From the NCBI GenBank assembly GCA_943789485.1, contig CALSUH010000023.1:1-59131 (forward strand): a DNA stretch of 59,131 nt, read 5' to 3'. This document shows positions 37,666 to 47,533 of this stretch, piece after piece (position 1 is the first letter of the stretch; each line of letters begins with the position of its first letter). The translations under genes were made by a program, and so were the position numbers. The notes beneath the pieces were generated by a model. It saw only the letters and a list, made by a program, of their open reading frames with translations, did not search any database and was not told where the DNA came from. This DNA is from an uncultured Pseudomonadales bacterium. GTDB lineage: Bacteria > Pseudomonadota > Gammaproteobacteria > Pseudomonadales > Pseudohongiellaceae.

Positions 37666-40023
37666 TTAATTAGGCAGGCTATAGGCAATGACATAACCGC
37701 CTGGCACATCACCGGTTTCAACATCGTCGTCAACTGCGGCCTCGAGTTGCAGCGCGCCGCCGCCGTCAGCCACGGTAACGATGACATACTGCTTGCCTGT
37801 TGTCGGACTCACATAACTCATTGGTGTGGCCGTCGACGATCCGGGAAGACTGTCAGTCCAGACCTCTTCTCCGGTAAATACATTTAGAGCACGAGCTGTA
37901 CTATCTACAACACCGGCATTAAAGATTAAACCACCGCCGGTGACGATTGAACCTGCGTTATAGAACATACCCATAGGCAGAGGTAATCTGCTGGGAATGC
38001 CCAGCGGACCCTGCTCCTTAGCAGTACCCAACGGTCGTCGCCATAGTAGTTCCTGCGATGCGAGATCAACTACGGCCATCTCGCCATAGGGAGGCTCGAT
38101 GCAAGGCGCAAATAAGGGCGAGAGAAAGAAAAAAGAATAGACTGCATAGGGAGTACCAGCCTGTGCTCCTCCAATACCGTATCCTTCATTTTCCCTAACA
38201 TCTTCTCTAGGAATAAGGCGTACTACCGAGGGATTATTCATGGTGTTGACTACCATCAGATGATTCACCTCATCCACAGCCACGCTGCCCCAGTTCATTC
38301 CGCCAGCAACACCTGGATAGTAAAGCGAACCATGGCCTGTAGTCGGCGGAGTGAGGGGACCCTCATAGCGCATGCGCTTGAATTGCAGCCTACAAGCGGC
38401 CTGATCGAATGGTGTAATGCCCCACATGTCCGCCTCGGTTAGGCGCTGATCAGCGAAGGAAGGCATGCCAACAGAAAACGGCTGCGTAGCGACTGTGAAG
38501 TCTTCTGGAATATCTGTCTGTGGTGTTGGCAGTTCTGCCACCTCAGCGATTGGTTCTCCAGTCTCTCTGTCGAGTAAAAATATTTCTGCACGCTTGGTCG
38601 GCACTACAACGGCCTTACGTATAACACCATTTACGGGAATATCTACCAACGTGGGCTGTGCTGGAACATCATAATCCCAGATATCGTGATGCGTTGTTTG
38701 AAAACTCCACCTAACTCTGCCCGTTCGTGCATCGAGTGCAATTATAGAGCTCGCATATTTCTCCATGGCTTCGCTTCGATGCCCGCCGAAATAATCTGGA
38801 GTGGCATTGCCCGTAGGCACATAGATAAGACCGAGCTCTTCGTCAGCACTGGTTAGACTCCACACATTCGGCGTGCCGCGGGTATAATTTTCACCCGGGG
38901 CCGGTAAACCAGTTCTATCTTCACGGCCCATGTCCCAAGCCCAAACCAATTCGCCTGTCATGGGATTGAATCCACGTACTACACCGGATGGCTCTTCCGT
39001 CATTTGATTGTCGAGCACCCAACCACCTAGCACCAATACGTCATTGGCTATGGTAGGCGGCGAAGTCACAAAATAGAATCCCGGCACGACTTCGCCCATG
39101 CCGCTAAGCAAACTGATCTCACCATTCACGCCGAAGCCGCTGCAGGGAATTCCTGACTTCTTATCAACAGCAATCAAACGCGCATCGGTAGTCGCAGTAA
39201 GAATCCGTTCCGCACACTCGGCGGCGGGATTCGCTTCTGGACTCTCGTAATAGGTCACACCACGGCAAGTATCCCAAAAGCCAATTTTCGGCGACTGCAA
39301 CTCGGGATCAAAGCGCCAACGTTCCTCACCGGTGTCCGGGTCCAGGGCTAGGATTATGTTCTGTCCCGTGCACATATAAAGACCGTCATCAATCTGAATC
39401 GGCGTGCCTTTGAATGCACCGGGCACGCCGGTACGAATTTCCCATGCTCTTTCCAATTGACCGATGTTCTCAAGACTTATCTGATCGGTTGCGGCATAAC
39501 GCGTGCCCGATTTGGAGGAGCCATAATTAGACCAATCTCCCGTCACATTATTTACGAGTCCAGTACCAGCGGCACTTGGTACACCAACATCAAAGCCCCT
39601 ACTTAAAAACAGAGCGACAATGAGCAGCGTCAAACCACCTAATGTGGCCTGAGTTGGCCGCTGCTTAAACAAGGGGGCAGGCTCAGTTTGCAATAAACCT
39701 CTGCGGACTCTTGGCAGGATAAACCACAGGCCCAACACGCTGAACATGGCGACACGTGGCATTAACGCCCAGGCATCTAAACCCGATTCATAAAGTGCCC
39801 AGAGATAAGTAAAAAGCAAAAATGCTCCGTAGAGCTGCGCTCCTCGCACATCTCCTCGAAAAAGAAAAACGGCACTGCTTAGCAGCACAACACCGGCAAA
39901 GACATAGTAAAGTGAACCACCTGCTGCCAATAGCAAGACTCCCATCCACAACAAGAGCGCACCCGTGAGGCCTATCACAAGGGAAAGAAAACGAGGCTTG
40001 GGGTATTGCGAGTGTTTATTCAA
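37666..40023 (-). CDS. Membrane-bound PQQ-dependent dehydrogenase (glucose/quinate type)
   Basis: A 785-aa quinoprotein of the membrane-bound glucose/quinate/polyol dehydrogenase group. The first ~150 residues hold about five membrane helices (FLSLVIGLTGALLLWMGVLL is the first). The remainder is an eight-bladed PQQ propeller in the periplasm, starting at GDWSNYGSSKSGTRYAATDQ, with blade motifs such as LALDPDTGEERWRFDPE and IIALDARTGRVRWSFQTTHH followed by DIWDYDVPAQP. Electrons from periplasmic sugar or polyol oxidation would go to ubiquinone. No PQQ-synthesis gene is in the window. Exact substrate unknown. Confidence 0.91.
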   Translation of the reverse strand: MNKHSQYPKPRFLSLVIGLTGALLLWMGVLLLAAGGSLYYVFAGVVLLSSAVFLFRGDVRGAQLYGAFLLFTYLWALYESGLDAWALMPRVAMFSVLGLWFILPRVRRGLLQTEPAPLFKQRPTQATLGGLTLLIVALFLSRGFDVGVPSAAGTGLVNNVTGDWSNYGSSKSGTRYAATDQISLENIGQLERAWEIRTGVPGAFKGTPIQIDDGLYMCTGQNIILALDPDTGEERWRFDPELQSPKIGFWDTCRGVTYYESPEANPAAECAERILTATTDARLIAVDKKSGIPCSGFGVNGEISLLSGMGEVVPGFYFVTSPPTIANDVLVLGGWVLDNQMTEEPSGVVRGFNPMTGELVWAWDMGREDRTGLPAPGENYTRGTPNVWSLTSADEELGLIYVPTGNATPDYFGGHRSEAMEKYASSIIALDARTGRVRWSFQTTHHDIWDYDVPAQPTLVDIPVNGVIRKAVVVPTKRAEIFLLDRETGEPIAEVAELPTPQTDIPEDFTVATQPFSVGMPSFADQRLTEADMWGITPFDQAACRLQFKRMRYEGPLTPPTTGHGSLYYPGVAGGMNWGSVAVDEVNHLMVVNTMNNPSVVRLIPREDVRENEGYGIGGAQAGTPYAVYSFFFLSPLFAPCIEPPYGEMAVVDLASQELLWRRPLGTAKEQGPLGIPSRLPLPMGMFYNAGSIVTGGGLIFNAGVVDSTARALNVFTGEEVWTDSLPGSSTATPMSYVSPTTGKQYVIVTVADGGGALQLEAAVDDDVETGDVPGGYVIAYSLPN

Positions 40024-40160
40024 GGCTATCTCCTAAGTGAACTATAAATAGCACAAAGTCTACATTACAGGACTGTCTCTTATGCGTCATTCCACCGCAC
40101 ACTGGGTAACAGCCATTGATTCTACCTAATTAACTGAGTGATTCAATTAATAGGCCGGCC

Positions 40161-40230
40161 GGGCTCAAAAAGGGGACGGAGGGATTTACTATTGTTCAAT
40201 AATAAATCCCTCCGTCCCCTTTTTGAGCCC
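40161..40230. repeat. REP-like hairpin with 34-bp arms
   Basis: The arms 40161-40194 and 40197-40230 are inverted repeats with a single mismatch and a 2-base loop; each arm contains GGGGACGGAGGGATTTA or its complement. It lies one base past the GMC gene stop codon. I recall hairpins with the GGGGACGGAGGGATTTA core as dispersed repeats in many Gammaproteobacteria, often linked to REP-associated tyrosine transposases; none is encoded here. The stem would also end or stabilise the GMC transcript. Confidence 0.8.
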
Positions 40231-40231
40231 T

Positions 40232-41920
40232 TTATTCGACGTTTCTTGCAGGGCTTCCTTCCCGCTGCCGGTCTTGCCAATGGCTGGGCACATTGATAGC
40301 AACCGTTGCTGTGGGTAGTGGATCTGCATTCAAAATTACATCAGCGATCTTTTCCGCCACCATAATTACCGGCGCGTTGATATTGCCATTAGGTAAGCTG
40401 GGAAAGACTGAGGCGTCCACAACTCTTAGATTACTCAGTCCATGCACACGACAGTCCTTGTCCACTACTGCTAAGGGATCGCTGGCCTCACCCATCTTGC
40501 AGGTGCCGGCTGGGTGATATGCACTCTCAATATTCTGTTTAACCCAGGCATCTATCTCCTGGTCACTGCTAACATTGAGTCCAGGCTGGATCTCTTCTCC
40601 GCGATAGGGGTCCATGGCAGGTTGCTGCATAATTTCGCGGGTTAAGCGAATGCATTGCCGCCAGGCTTCGATATCCTCAGCAGCTTGATAATAATTAAAC
40701 AAAATACTCGGAGAGTCCGTAGCATCGGCTGATTTTATTCTCACACGGCCCCGGCTTTTGGGCTTGTTTGGACCAACGTGCACTTGAAAGCCGTGCCCAG
40801 CAATAGAGGGCGTGCCATCATAACGCATCGCGGCCGGCAAAAAATGATACTGAATATCCGGCGATTTCAAACCGTGTTTCGAGCGAATGAATGCGCAGGA
40901 TTCGAAATGATTGCTAGCACCAAGACCATCCTTAAACAACAGCCACCTGGCACCTATTAGCGCCTTACTTATTAGACCCAGCTTGTTGTTTAGGCTTACA
41001 GACTGCTTGCAATGAAATTGAAAATATACCTCGAGGTGGTCTTGTAGATTTTCTCCAACACCGAGAAGACTATGCACTGTCTCTACACCTGCTGCATCTA
41101 GAACTTCTTCCCTGCCGACACCAGAACGTTGCAACAGCATCGGTGAAGCGATTGCACCGGCTGTCAGAATAACCTCTTGCGCTGCGTCGATAGATTCAAT
41201 TCCTCTCTTCGTTTTTAGAGAAACACCGGTAGCCTGTTTCCCATCAAACTCAATGCGGTTCACCAAGGCATTGGTGATAACTTTGAGATTGGATCGATGC
41301 ATAACCGGTTTCAAATAGGCCCGAGCAGTAGATTCGCGCACACCATCTCGTACCGTCATGTGCATCTGGCCAAAGCCTTCTTGATACTCTCCATTGTAAT
41401 CTTTGGTTTCAGGATAGCCGGCTTCTACGCCGGCATCGATAAAGGTACGGTATAAAGGGTTCATGCGCATGTCGTTGCCAGCGCACACGCCAAGGGGACC
41501 GTCGCCTCCGCGATAGGTATCGCCTCCTCCTATCCACGATTCGGCACGCTTGAAGTAAGGAAGGCAGTCTCGATAACCCCAGCCTTTCGCTCCTAGAGCC
41601 TCCCATTCCTCAAAGTCATGAGCGTTGCCCCGCACATAGACCATGCCATTTATTGTTGAGGTGCCTCCTAGACCTTTTCCTCTGGGGCAAGAAATTTGCC
41701 TGCCATCCAATCCTGGTTCTGGATCAGAGTGATAGCCCCAATTGAACCTATCCATCGCCATAGGATAGGACAAGGCCGTGGGCATTTGCACGAAGATATT
41801 TCGGTCGCTGCCACCTGCTTCCACCAGCAACACTCTATTATCAGGATTCGCCGATATCCTATTCGCCAAAACGCAGCCTGCAGAGCCTGCGCCCACTATT
41901 ACGTAATCAAATTCGTTCAT
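40232..41920 (-). CDS. betA: Choline dehydrogenase-type GMC oxidoreductase
   Basis: A 562-aa FAD enzyme of the glucose-methanol-choline family. The N-terminal Rossmann motif is [17 protein letters not shown] with the downstream LLVEAGG. GMC signature 1 is [19 protein letters not shown], and signature 2 is [19 protein letters not shown]. The C-terminus has the catalytic His in [12 protein letters not shown] and [13 protein letters not shown]. Overall similarity is greatest to choline dehydrogenase BetA, which makes betaine aldehyde and betaine. It follows a BCCT-like transporter gene by nine bases, supporting choline or a related alcohol as substrate. No betB or betI gene is visible. An alkan-ol or polyethylene-glycol dehydrogenase is the alternative. 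Confidence 0.85.
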   Translation of the reverse strand: MNEFDYVIVGAGSAGCVLANRISANPDNRVLLVEAGGSDRNIFVQMPTALSYPMAMDRFNWGYHSDPEPGLDGRQISCPRGKGLGGTSTINGMVYVRGNAHDFEEWEALGAKGWGYRDCLPYFKRAESWIGGGDTYRGGDGPLGVCAGNDMRMNPLYRTFIDAGVEAGYPETKDYNGEYQEGFGQMHMTVRDGVRESTARAYLKPVMHRSNLKVITNALVNRIEFDGKQATGVSLKTKRGIESIDAAQEVILTAGAIASPMLLQRSGVGREEVLDAAGVETVHSLLGVGENLQDHLEVYFQFHCKQSVSLNNKLGLISKALIGARWLLFKDGLGASNHFESCAFIRSKHGLKSPDIQYHFLPAAMRYDGTPSIAGHGFQVHVGPNKPKSRGRVRIKSADATDSPSILFNYYQAAEDIEAWRQCIRLTREIMQQPAMDPYRGEEIQPGLNVSSDQEIDAWVKQNIESAYHPAGTCKMGEASDPLAVVDKDCRVHGLSNLRVVDASVFPSLPNGNINAPVIMVAEKIADVILNADPLPTATVAINVPSHWQDRQREGSPARNVE

Positions 41921-41929
41921 ACTTTTGCG

Positions 41930-43066
41930 TTACTCATTTACTGGATTGACCAGCATTTGTCTGCGAAGAAAGATCAACACCGAGATAGCCGTGTAGAGCC
42001 CTATGACTACCAGACCGATCCACTCAATTTGTAGCGGTGTAAACTGGTAAAAGAGAATTAAGCTATATAGCAATAGCCAATGCGCGCCGATGTATTTCAA
42101 CTTGCCGAGACGATTAACCGTTAATTGAAGATTGTCTGCATACAGCCTCGTTAATGAGTCTAGAGAATTCACAACAAAAACGATTCCAACCAGCAACATA
42201 AAACCATTCATGAAACCCGAAATATCCAAGTCCTGTTCATACACGCCAAACAATACCGAAAACCATAAAGAGATTGGTATGGAAGGTATCAGCAAGAGCG
42301 CGAGCAGGAGCTGCCATGTTCGGAGCCCATCGACGAAGCGAGCAACGAATTGCCCAATCATGATGCTCCAAGCAAACCACCAGAACAGATAGAACGCATG
42401 GTAGTCGGAGAAAGGCAGAACGAAGCGATGGATATTCGCGAAGTAGTCTCCGATCTGGAAGAGGTTAGTAGCCAAACCGCTTAAGCCCAAGCCCCCGAAA
42501 GCCCACATCGCTGCAATTAGCACAAAGAACAACCAAGTAGAAGACAAGCTTAAGATCTTTACATAGCGGATATCGGTGCTGGAAAAAACAGCTGCTAGCA
42601 CTATGAGCGCAACCAGTGAAAACCGGAAAAATGGTGTGATGCCTTCCACGTAGCTCGGTAAATACTGGAAGAACAAGAAACCGGTGAACGCACAGGTGGC
42701 TATAATAATAATGTTGTTGAGCAGTTTCACCCACGGAATCTCAAAGATTTTCAAACGTGGCTCAATGATGCAGAAATAGCATGTAGTTAGGAAATAGAAG
42801 ACCCAGATAAGGAATCCCCAGAAGCCGAATTCGATAGCGAGAGGATTGGTAAAACCATATGCCTGCTCCACCTCATAGATTGGAAATTCCGTCAGCGGGA
42901 ACATGATCAAGCCAACGTCCAGACCGGATGTAAATAGTATTGAAAAGAACGCGAAAAACTTCGTGGGCATTTGCCCTATTAGGATTAGGTTTCCCCAGCG
43001 CCATACCAACATAAGAGAAGAGGCCAGCACCGCAATGACAGCACAAGAGAGGATAGCTTGCATCAT
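41930..43066 (-). CDS. Short, divergent BCCT-like transporter
   Basis: A 378-aa membrane protein with about eleven hydrophobic helices. It resembles the betaine/choline/carnitine transporter family: FAFFSILFTSGLDVGLIMFP corresponds to the family segment with the GMGIGL-type motif, and FWWFAWSIMIGQFVARFVDG with LRTWQLLLALLLIPS corresponds to the WWxxWxxFVGxFxARISxGRT signature. It is far shorter than typical BCCT members (500-670 aa), lacking the long cytoplasmic tails and perhaps one helix. The glycine-rich motif is altered to SGLDVGL. It lies directly upstream of a choline-dehydrogenase-type gene on the same strand, so import of choline or a relative is the working guess. Confidence 0.75.
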   Translation of the reverse strand: MMQAILSCAVIAVLASSLMLVWRWGNLILIGQMPTKFFAFFSILFTSGLDVGLIMFPLTEFPIYEVEQAYGFTNPLAIEFGFWGFLIWVFYFLTTCYFCIIEPRLKIFEIPWVKLLNNIIIIATCAFTGFLFFQYLPSYVEGITPFFRFSLVALIVLAAVFSSTDIRYVKILSLSSTWLFFVLIAAMWAFGGLGLSGLATNLFQIGDYFANIHRFVLPFSDYHAFYLFWWFAWSIMIGQFVARFVDGLRTWQLLLALLLIPSIPISLWFSVLFGVYEQDLDISGFMNGFMLLVGIVFVVNSLDSLTRLYADNLQLTVNRLGKLKYIGAHWLLLYSLILFYQFTPLQIEWIGLVVIGLYTAISVLIFLRRQMLVNPVNE

Positions 43067-43182
43067 TGGCCAAGCCTTAGAGAGCAGGTAATTAGAGACA
43101 TCGTCATGGAGTCTAACAGACGCGAACCAGTTAGTGGGTACAAGGTGCAGATGTAATGCTTTTCAGAAAGCCAAAACAAAAG

Positions 43183-43226
43183 AAGGAAGCACTGTAAAGC
43201 CGGCATAGGCTTCCCAATACTTCCTT
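43183..43226 (-). terminator. Rho-independent terminator after the exported PQQ dehydrogenase
   Basis: Read on the minus strand, AAGGAAG and CTTCCTT close an imperfect stem with an inner AAGCC/GGCTT helix, followed by the T-rich CTTTTGTTTTGG. It lies ~50 bases past the stop codon of the PQQ dehydrogenase gene at 43274 and so separates it from the BCCT-betA pair downstream. Confidence 0.65.
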
Positions 43227-43273
43227 TCCTAACAACAAGCTAAGTCTGTGACTGTTTTCGCTAACTGTCTGAA

Positions 43274-45217
43274 TTATTCAGGCAAGGCGAAGACAACCAA
43301 CTCCGCAGGATTTCCTGCGCCGCCCATGAACATCGCAATGTATTGCTTCCCTTCGTGCTCGTAGGTAAAAGGCAAACCGGTCTGATTAAACGGCAAGTCA
43401 ATCTCGGCAACAATATCACCAGTTTCTTTATTGATTGCTCGGAAGATCGGGCTAGCGCCTGCAGCTCCAGTACCCTCAGCTTGAAACAACAGGCTCTTAG
43501 TCACAAAGATGCCCGATCGCGTCGGCACGCCTGTGCGCGGCAGATCAACACCTTCCAGCAAGGCATGATTCTTTATGCGGTCTGGCGTGTCGGCATTCGC
43601 AATCATCCAAAGATGATCGCCCGAGTTCATATCAATCGCCGTTATACGACCGTAAGGCGGCTTGACGACCTCAAGCCCTTGTATACGTGGCACGCGAACG
43701 CCAAAGCCTTGACTGAGATCGATGTCAGATTCTTCGTTCTTTGCCAGTGCTAATACCTGTAGCTGGGTTCTTGAGGGTACATACAGAATTCCCGTCTCTG
43801 GATCGAGAGCAGAGCCCTCCCAGTTGGAACCACCAGTGGAGGACGGTAAACTAAGCAAGCCACGGGTACCGTCCGGCGCATCGGCTAAGGATGGCGGCGT
43901 ATAAATAGAGGGGCTGAGACGGAAATCTTTGACGGCTTCCAGCGCCATAGCACGAAGCTCCGGCGTAAAATCGATTAAGTCATCTTCGGTAAACCCTTGA
44001 CGATCGAAAGGAGCTGGATGTGTCGGAAAAGGCTGCGTCGGAGAATACCATTCCCCAGGCACGTCTCCTGCAGGAACTTCTCGCTCTACAATCGGCCAGA
44101 TAGGCTCGCCAGTCTCTCTGTCGAAGGTGTAGACCCAAGACTGCTTGGTGACAGACATAACTACTTTGCGACCGTTTGGTAGATCGGTAATCAGCGGCGC
44201 AGAGGGAACATCCCAGTCCCAGATATCATGATGGATAAACTGATAGTGCCATTTGCGCTCACCGGTTCTAACATCTAGCGCCACTAGGCCACTAGAAAAA
44301 AGATTGGCACCAGGTCGGTCGCCACCGTAGTAGTCACCTGTAGGATCTTCAACTGGCAGATAGACAATACCTAATTCCGAATCACCGGAAATAGGAGCCC
44401 ATACACCGGAATTGCCCGTAAACTCGACACCTTCATCGAGCCAGGTTTCAAAGCCAACTTCGCCCCGCTCAGGAATGGTATGAAAGGTCCACAGCAACTC
44501 GCCGGTGTGCACATCAAAGCCGCGTATGTCGCCTTTGGTGTTGAACTTAGACCGCGGTCGACCGCCTGTTCTGTGCGCAGCCCCGACCACAATTACATCA
44601 TTCATGACTAAAGGTGGTGCGGATAGGCCTATATCCGGGTAGGGATAGCGTGGATCATCGGCGTTGCGAAGACCCAAATACAAGTCCACGATGCCATTCT
44701 CGCCAAAAGTCGGATCAGGAATGCCGGTCGCGGCATCTAGTGACACCAACTGATACCCTGGTGTAACGTCTATTACCCGCGACTTGTCACCGTCGCTCCA
44801 GAACGCAACTCCACGCCCAGAACCTTTGCGCGGCGCATTGTCGAATCGATCGCCTTCCTGCGATCTCCACAACCACAGTACTTGACCGTTCGTAGCATCC
44901 AGCGCCACTACGTTGCGGGTGCTTGCGATGTTCGCATATAGAACCCCATCAACTTCTAGGGGTGTGGATGGATTCACAAAATCTGCTGAAGGACCAAAGT
45001 TCTCCGTGGAGAATCTCCAGGCTATCTCTAGACCGGCAACATTTTCGGCGTTTATTTGATCCAAAGGCGAATAGCGAAGAGAGGTTTCACTACCGTGGTA
45101 ATACGGCCAGTCTCCTTCTGCTACGCTAGTACCGGTTTGGCCCAGAGCCAGGGGAGCACAGACGAGCGCACCCAAGGCGAGAAGGAAGATCGAAATTTGT
45201 CGTTTTATTATTATCAT
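43274..45217 (-). CDS. Exported PQQ-dependent dehydrogenase
   Basis: A 647-aa quinoprotein with a signal peptide (IFLLALGALVCAPLALGQTG) and an eight-bladed PQQ propeller from residue ~35 (GDWPYYHGSETSLRYSPLDQ). Blade motifs include VVALDATNGQVLWLWRS, LVALDVRTGERKWHYQFIHH followed by DIWDWDVPSAP, and a late ITAIDMNSGDHLW. It lacks the membrane helices of the enzyme at 37666 and has no cytochrome c domain, so electrons would leave through a separate carrier. The start ATG has GGAG eight bases upstream. It resembles quinoprotein glucose-dehydrogenase-like proteins of marine bacteria; the alcohol or sugar oxidised is not known. Confidence 0.9.
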   Translation of the reverse strand: MIIIKRQISIFLLALGALVCAPLALGQTGTSVAEGDWPYYHGSETSLRYSPLDQINAENVAGLEIAWRFSTENFGPSADFVNPSTPLEVDGVLYANIASTRNVVALDATNGQVLWLWRSQEGDRFDNAPRKGSGRGVAFWSDGDKSRVIDVTPGYQLVSLDAATGIPDPTFGENGIVDLYLGLRNADDPRYPYPDIGLSAPPLVMNDVIVVGAAHRTGGRPRSKFNTKGDIRGFDVHTGELLWTFHTIPERGEVGFETWLDEGVEFTGNSGVWAPISGDSELGIVYLPVEDPTGDYYGGDRPGANLFSSGLVALDVRTGERKWHYQFIHHDIWDWDVPSAPLITDLPNGRKVVMSVTKQSWVYTFDRETGEPIWPIVEREVPAGDVPGEWYSPTQPFPTHPAPFDRQGFTEDDLIDFTPELRAMALEAVKDFRLSPSIYTPPSLADAPDGTRGLLSLPSSTGGSNWEGSALDPETGILYVPSRTQLQVLALAKNEESDIDLSQGFGVRVPRIQGLEVVKPPYGRITAIDMNSGDHLWMIANADTPDRIKNHALLEGVDLPRTGVPTRSGIFVTKSLLFQAEGTGAAGASPIFRAINKETGDIVAEIDLPFNQTGLPFTYEHEGKQYIAMFMGGAGNPAELVVFALPE

Positions 45218-45492
45218 TTATGACTCTCCAAGTACTATGTGTATCCTGTATAAACTAAACGGGGTCAGGACAAAAATACAGCAGTTTTAGCAGTCAATTA
45301 CATAAATAGTTAACATCTCTCATTCCGCAGGCCAATTTCATGACTATTTTGCTGTTCTTGGCGCTGTTTTCAGGGTTATTTTTAGCTCTGTCTTTAGGAG
45401 TAGGAGCCTGACAGGAGACCATCACTTTTCCCTGCACATAAAATACTGTATTTTGGTTTTGAGCCCCACTCTAGTTAATCTTTGGAGACACT

Positions 45493-45927
45493 ATGCCACT
45501 CACCCCTTTCCACCTAGCTATTCAGGTACGCGATATCAATGAAGCTAGAGATTTTTATGGTGTGAAAATGGGCCTGCCCGAAGGCCGCAGCGCGCGGGAA
45601 TGGATCGATTTCAATTTATTCGGACATCAGCTGGTCACCCACCTCAACCCAGCCATCGGAAAGTCTGGCAAGATTCCGAATATCCATAATGCAGTGGACG
45701 GACACGGCGTACCCGTGCCACATTTTGGCGTGGTACTAAATTTCAAGGAGTGGGAGGCGCTGGCGGATACAGTGGCTGAATTCATCGACGGATTTATCAT
45801 CGAGCCCTGTGTTCGTTTCAAGGATGAGCCCGGCGAACAAGGCACCATGTTTTTTACCGACCCTTCGGGGAACGCTCTCGAGTTCAAGGCGTTTAAAGAT
45901 ATTGACGCAGAGTTGTTTGCTAAGTAA
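45493..45927 (+). CDS. VOC-superfamily (glyoxalase/dioxygenase fold) protein
   Basis: A 144-aa cytoplasmic protein with two beta-alpha-beta-beta-beta units of the VOC fold. The first metal-ligand His is in PFHLAIQVRDINEARDFYG and another is probably in VPHFGVVLNF; the Glu ligand is in DPSGNALEFKAF near the C-terminus. Similar proteins are annotated as glyoxalase or extradiol-dioxygenase-like. GGAGA lies eight bases upstream of the ATG. No enzyme class can be fixed from sequence alone, and the neighbours do not suggest a pathway. Confidence 0.87.
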   Translation: MPLTPFHLAIQVRDINEARDFYGVKMGLPEGRSAREWIDFNLFGHQLVTHLNPAIGKSGKIPNIHNAVDGHGVPVPHFGVVLNFKEWEALADTVAEFIDGFIIEPCVRFKDEPGEQGTMFFTDPSGNALEFKAFKDIDAELFAK

Positions 45928-46059
45928 AGGCGAGCTTACTGAATTTCCGCTCGGCTCCAATCACTCGGACTCCCAAGTTAGTGATGATTGATACACCTAA
46001 ATTGGCAAGCAGGTTTCTGCCGATTGAATGAGTCTAACTCTTAATTAAGGAGCACAACT

Positions 46060-46425
46060 ATGATGAACTTCACCAAGGTAAGCAGCAATCGAGTCAACGT
46101 AGAATTTAGCGGCAAGATCGACCGAGATCAGATGACGAAAGTGCTAGATGAACTGTTTGCAGCAATTGCGGATATGGAACACGGTCTTTTAATGTACCGT
46201 ATAGGCAAATTAGAAATGCCCACTCTGGGGGCTATCGCTGTAGAACTGAAAAACCTGCCAAAAATATTTCGATTGGTTCAAAAAATTGATCGAATTGCCG
46301 TAGTTTGTGATCAAGGCTGGATACAAACTAGCACCGAGATCGAAGGCAAGCTCATTCCCGGCTTGGAGATGAAATCATTCGATTTGGACAAAGAAAGCGC
46401 AGCGCTTGAGTGGCTGGAAGCTTGA
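46060..46425 (+). CDS. SpoIIAA-like (STAS/SEC14-type) small protein
   Basis: A 121-aa protein with the alternating beta-alpha pattern of the SpoIIAA-like family: NRVNVEFSGKIDRDQMTKVL, then GLLMYRIGKLEMPTLGAIAV, RLVQKIDRIAVVCDQGW, and the closing GLEMKSFDLDKESAALEWLE. These proteins are widespread in bacteria and thought to bind lipid-like or other hydrophobic ligands or act as regulators; no function is proven for most. A good ribosome binding site (AAGGAG) precedes the ATG. It stands alone between convergent genes. Confidence 0.82.
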   Translation: MMNFTKVSSNRVNVEFSGKIDRDQMTKVLDELFAAIADMEHGLLMYRIGKLEMPTLGAIAVELKNLPKIFRLVQKIDRIAVVCDQGWIQTSTEIEGKLIPGLEMKSFDLDKESAALEWLEA

Positions 46426-46518
46426 GTTAGAGTCATCGCTGCGTACGAGATATGAAATATTTCTGATCTTGCCCGCAGCACTGACTTTCAAAATTTTCAA
46501 GATTCTGATTTAAAGATC

Positions 46519-47028
46519 CTAAGACCTAGGAGTCCAGAAGAACACTTTCCATTCACCGAGCGGTTCTGCACCTGGGTAAGCTGGCTCATCAAGTGTTCTG
46601 CCGCCTGACTTAGCAGCCCATAGCCTCATCATTGCAATACGATCATCGCCATGAATCTCCGTAGCCGTCATCTCGAATGTCTGGTCACCTATGCGCAGTA
46701 ATCCATCTCCGCCATTTGAACGGACACGTCGAGCCCAGTATCCGTTATCCGGGCGAGTTGCCGTAATTACGCCATCGGGCATGCCAACCCAAGATAGGTA
46801 ATTAACGAATGGAGGAAAACCGGATAGTTTAAACATCAAAGGGCCGCGAACGCTGTCGTTAAGCGGCGAGAAATCATTCAGGGCTGGGGTGATAGTACCT
46901 CCAATCATTACGCCCGGCGTACGGCCGAGCCCTGAGTTACTAAGGTAGGGAGCCGTGGACACCCAACCTACCACCGCGACCAGTAATACGAGGCCGACCA
47001 CCATCCCGGCGATTTTAGGCTTGCTCAT
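46519..47028 (-). CDS. Membrane-anchored protein of unknown function
   Basis: A 169-aa protein with one N-terminal membrane helix (IAGMVVGLVLLVAVVGWVST) and a soluble domain of ~140 residues. The segment DGVITATRPDNGYWARRVRS with LLRIGDQTFEMTATEI vaguely recalls the split-barrel proteins of the deazaflavin nitroreductase type, but I would not assign the family. An AAGGAG-like site lies upstream of the ATG. It is followed by the 505-base gap before the ovothiol genes on the other side. Confidence 0.68.
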   Translation of the reverse strand: MSKPKIAGMVVGLVLLVAVVGWVSTAPYLSNSGLGRTPGVMIGGTITPALNDFSPLNDSVRGPLMFKLSGFPPFVNYLSWVGMPDGVITATRPDNGYWARRVRSNGGDGLLRIGDQTFEMTATEIHGDDRIAMMRLWAAKSGGRTLDEPAYPGAEPLGEWKVFFWTPRS

Positions 47029-47533
47029 TGCAAATTCTCCTTATTGTATGCAGAAAAGATGCACAATATATCCAATTTAGAGCTTTGTCCAATGACTGCT
47101 TTTGACGCCATCGATCTATCTCCATACCAACCCTGTGGCACTCGGATTTCATGGCGTAGCGAAATTTCATTGCTTCTTTAGTGGCCAAGAAACTTATCCT
47201 CATCAGTAGCAATTGAGGCTGTTTCGGGAGGAATCAAAATTGCCTTCTAATTGTATTAGAAGGCCTCTCCAGCGGAGCAAAACTCGAAATCATGATGCAG
47301 CAATCAATACAAGAGCTAGCGCTATAGGCAGCGCAGGGAATCATTATTGAAAACAGGACGCTTCTTTTATTGAAGCTAAGACCTAATAAGTGGAAGTCAA
47401 TTGAAGTTGGCGAATACATGGTTCGATTACGAGTCGATTCTTTCGAAGCACCAAACAGTCAGTACCACAATCAATGCTTCCGGGGCAGACATATTTGATT
47501 CGAACGTTTTGATTTAAAGAAGCACTAAACTCG
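47029..47533. other. Intergenic region between the ovothiol operon and the unknown membrane protein
   Basis: This 505-base gap contains only short open frames of no recognisable family. A small perfect hairpin, CCTTCTAAT/ATTAGAAGG with a 3-base loop, lies near 47240-47263 and might end the ovothiol operon transcript, although it is ~270 bases past the ovoB stop. Confidence 0.4.
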
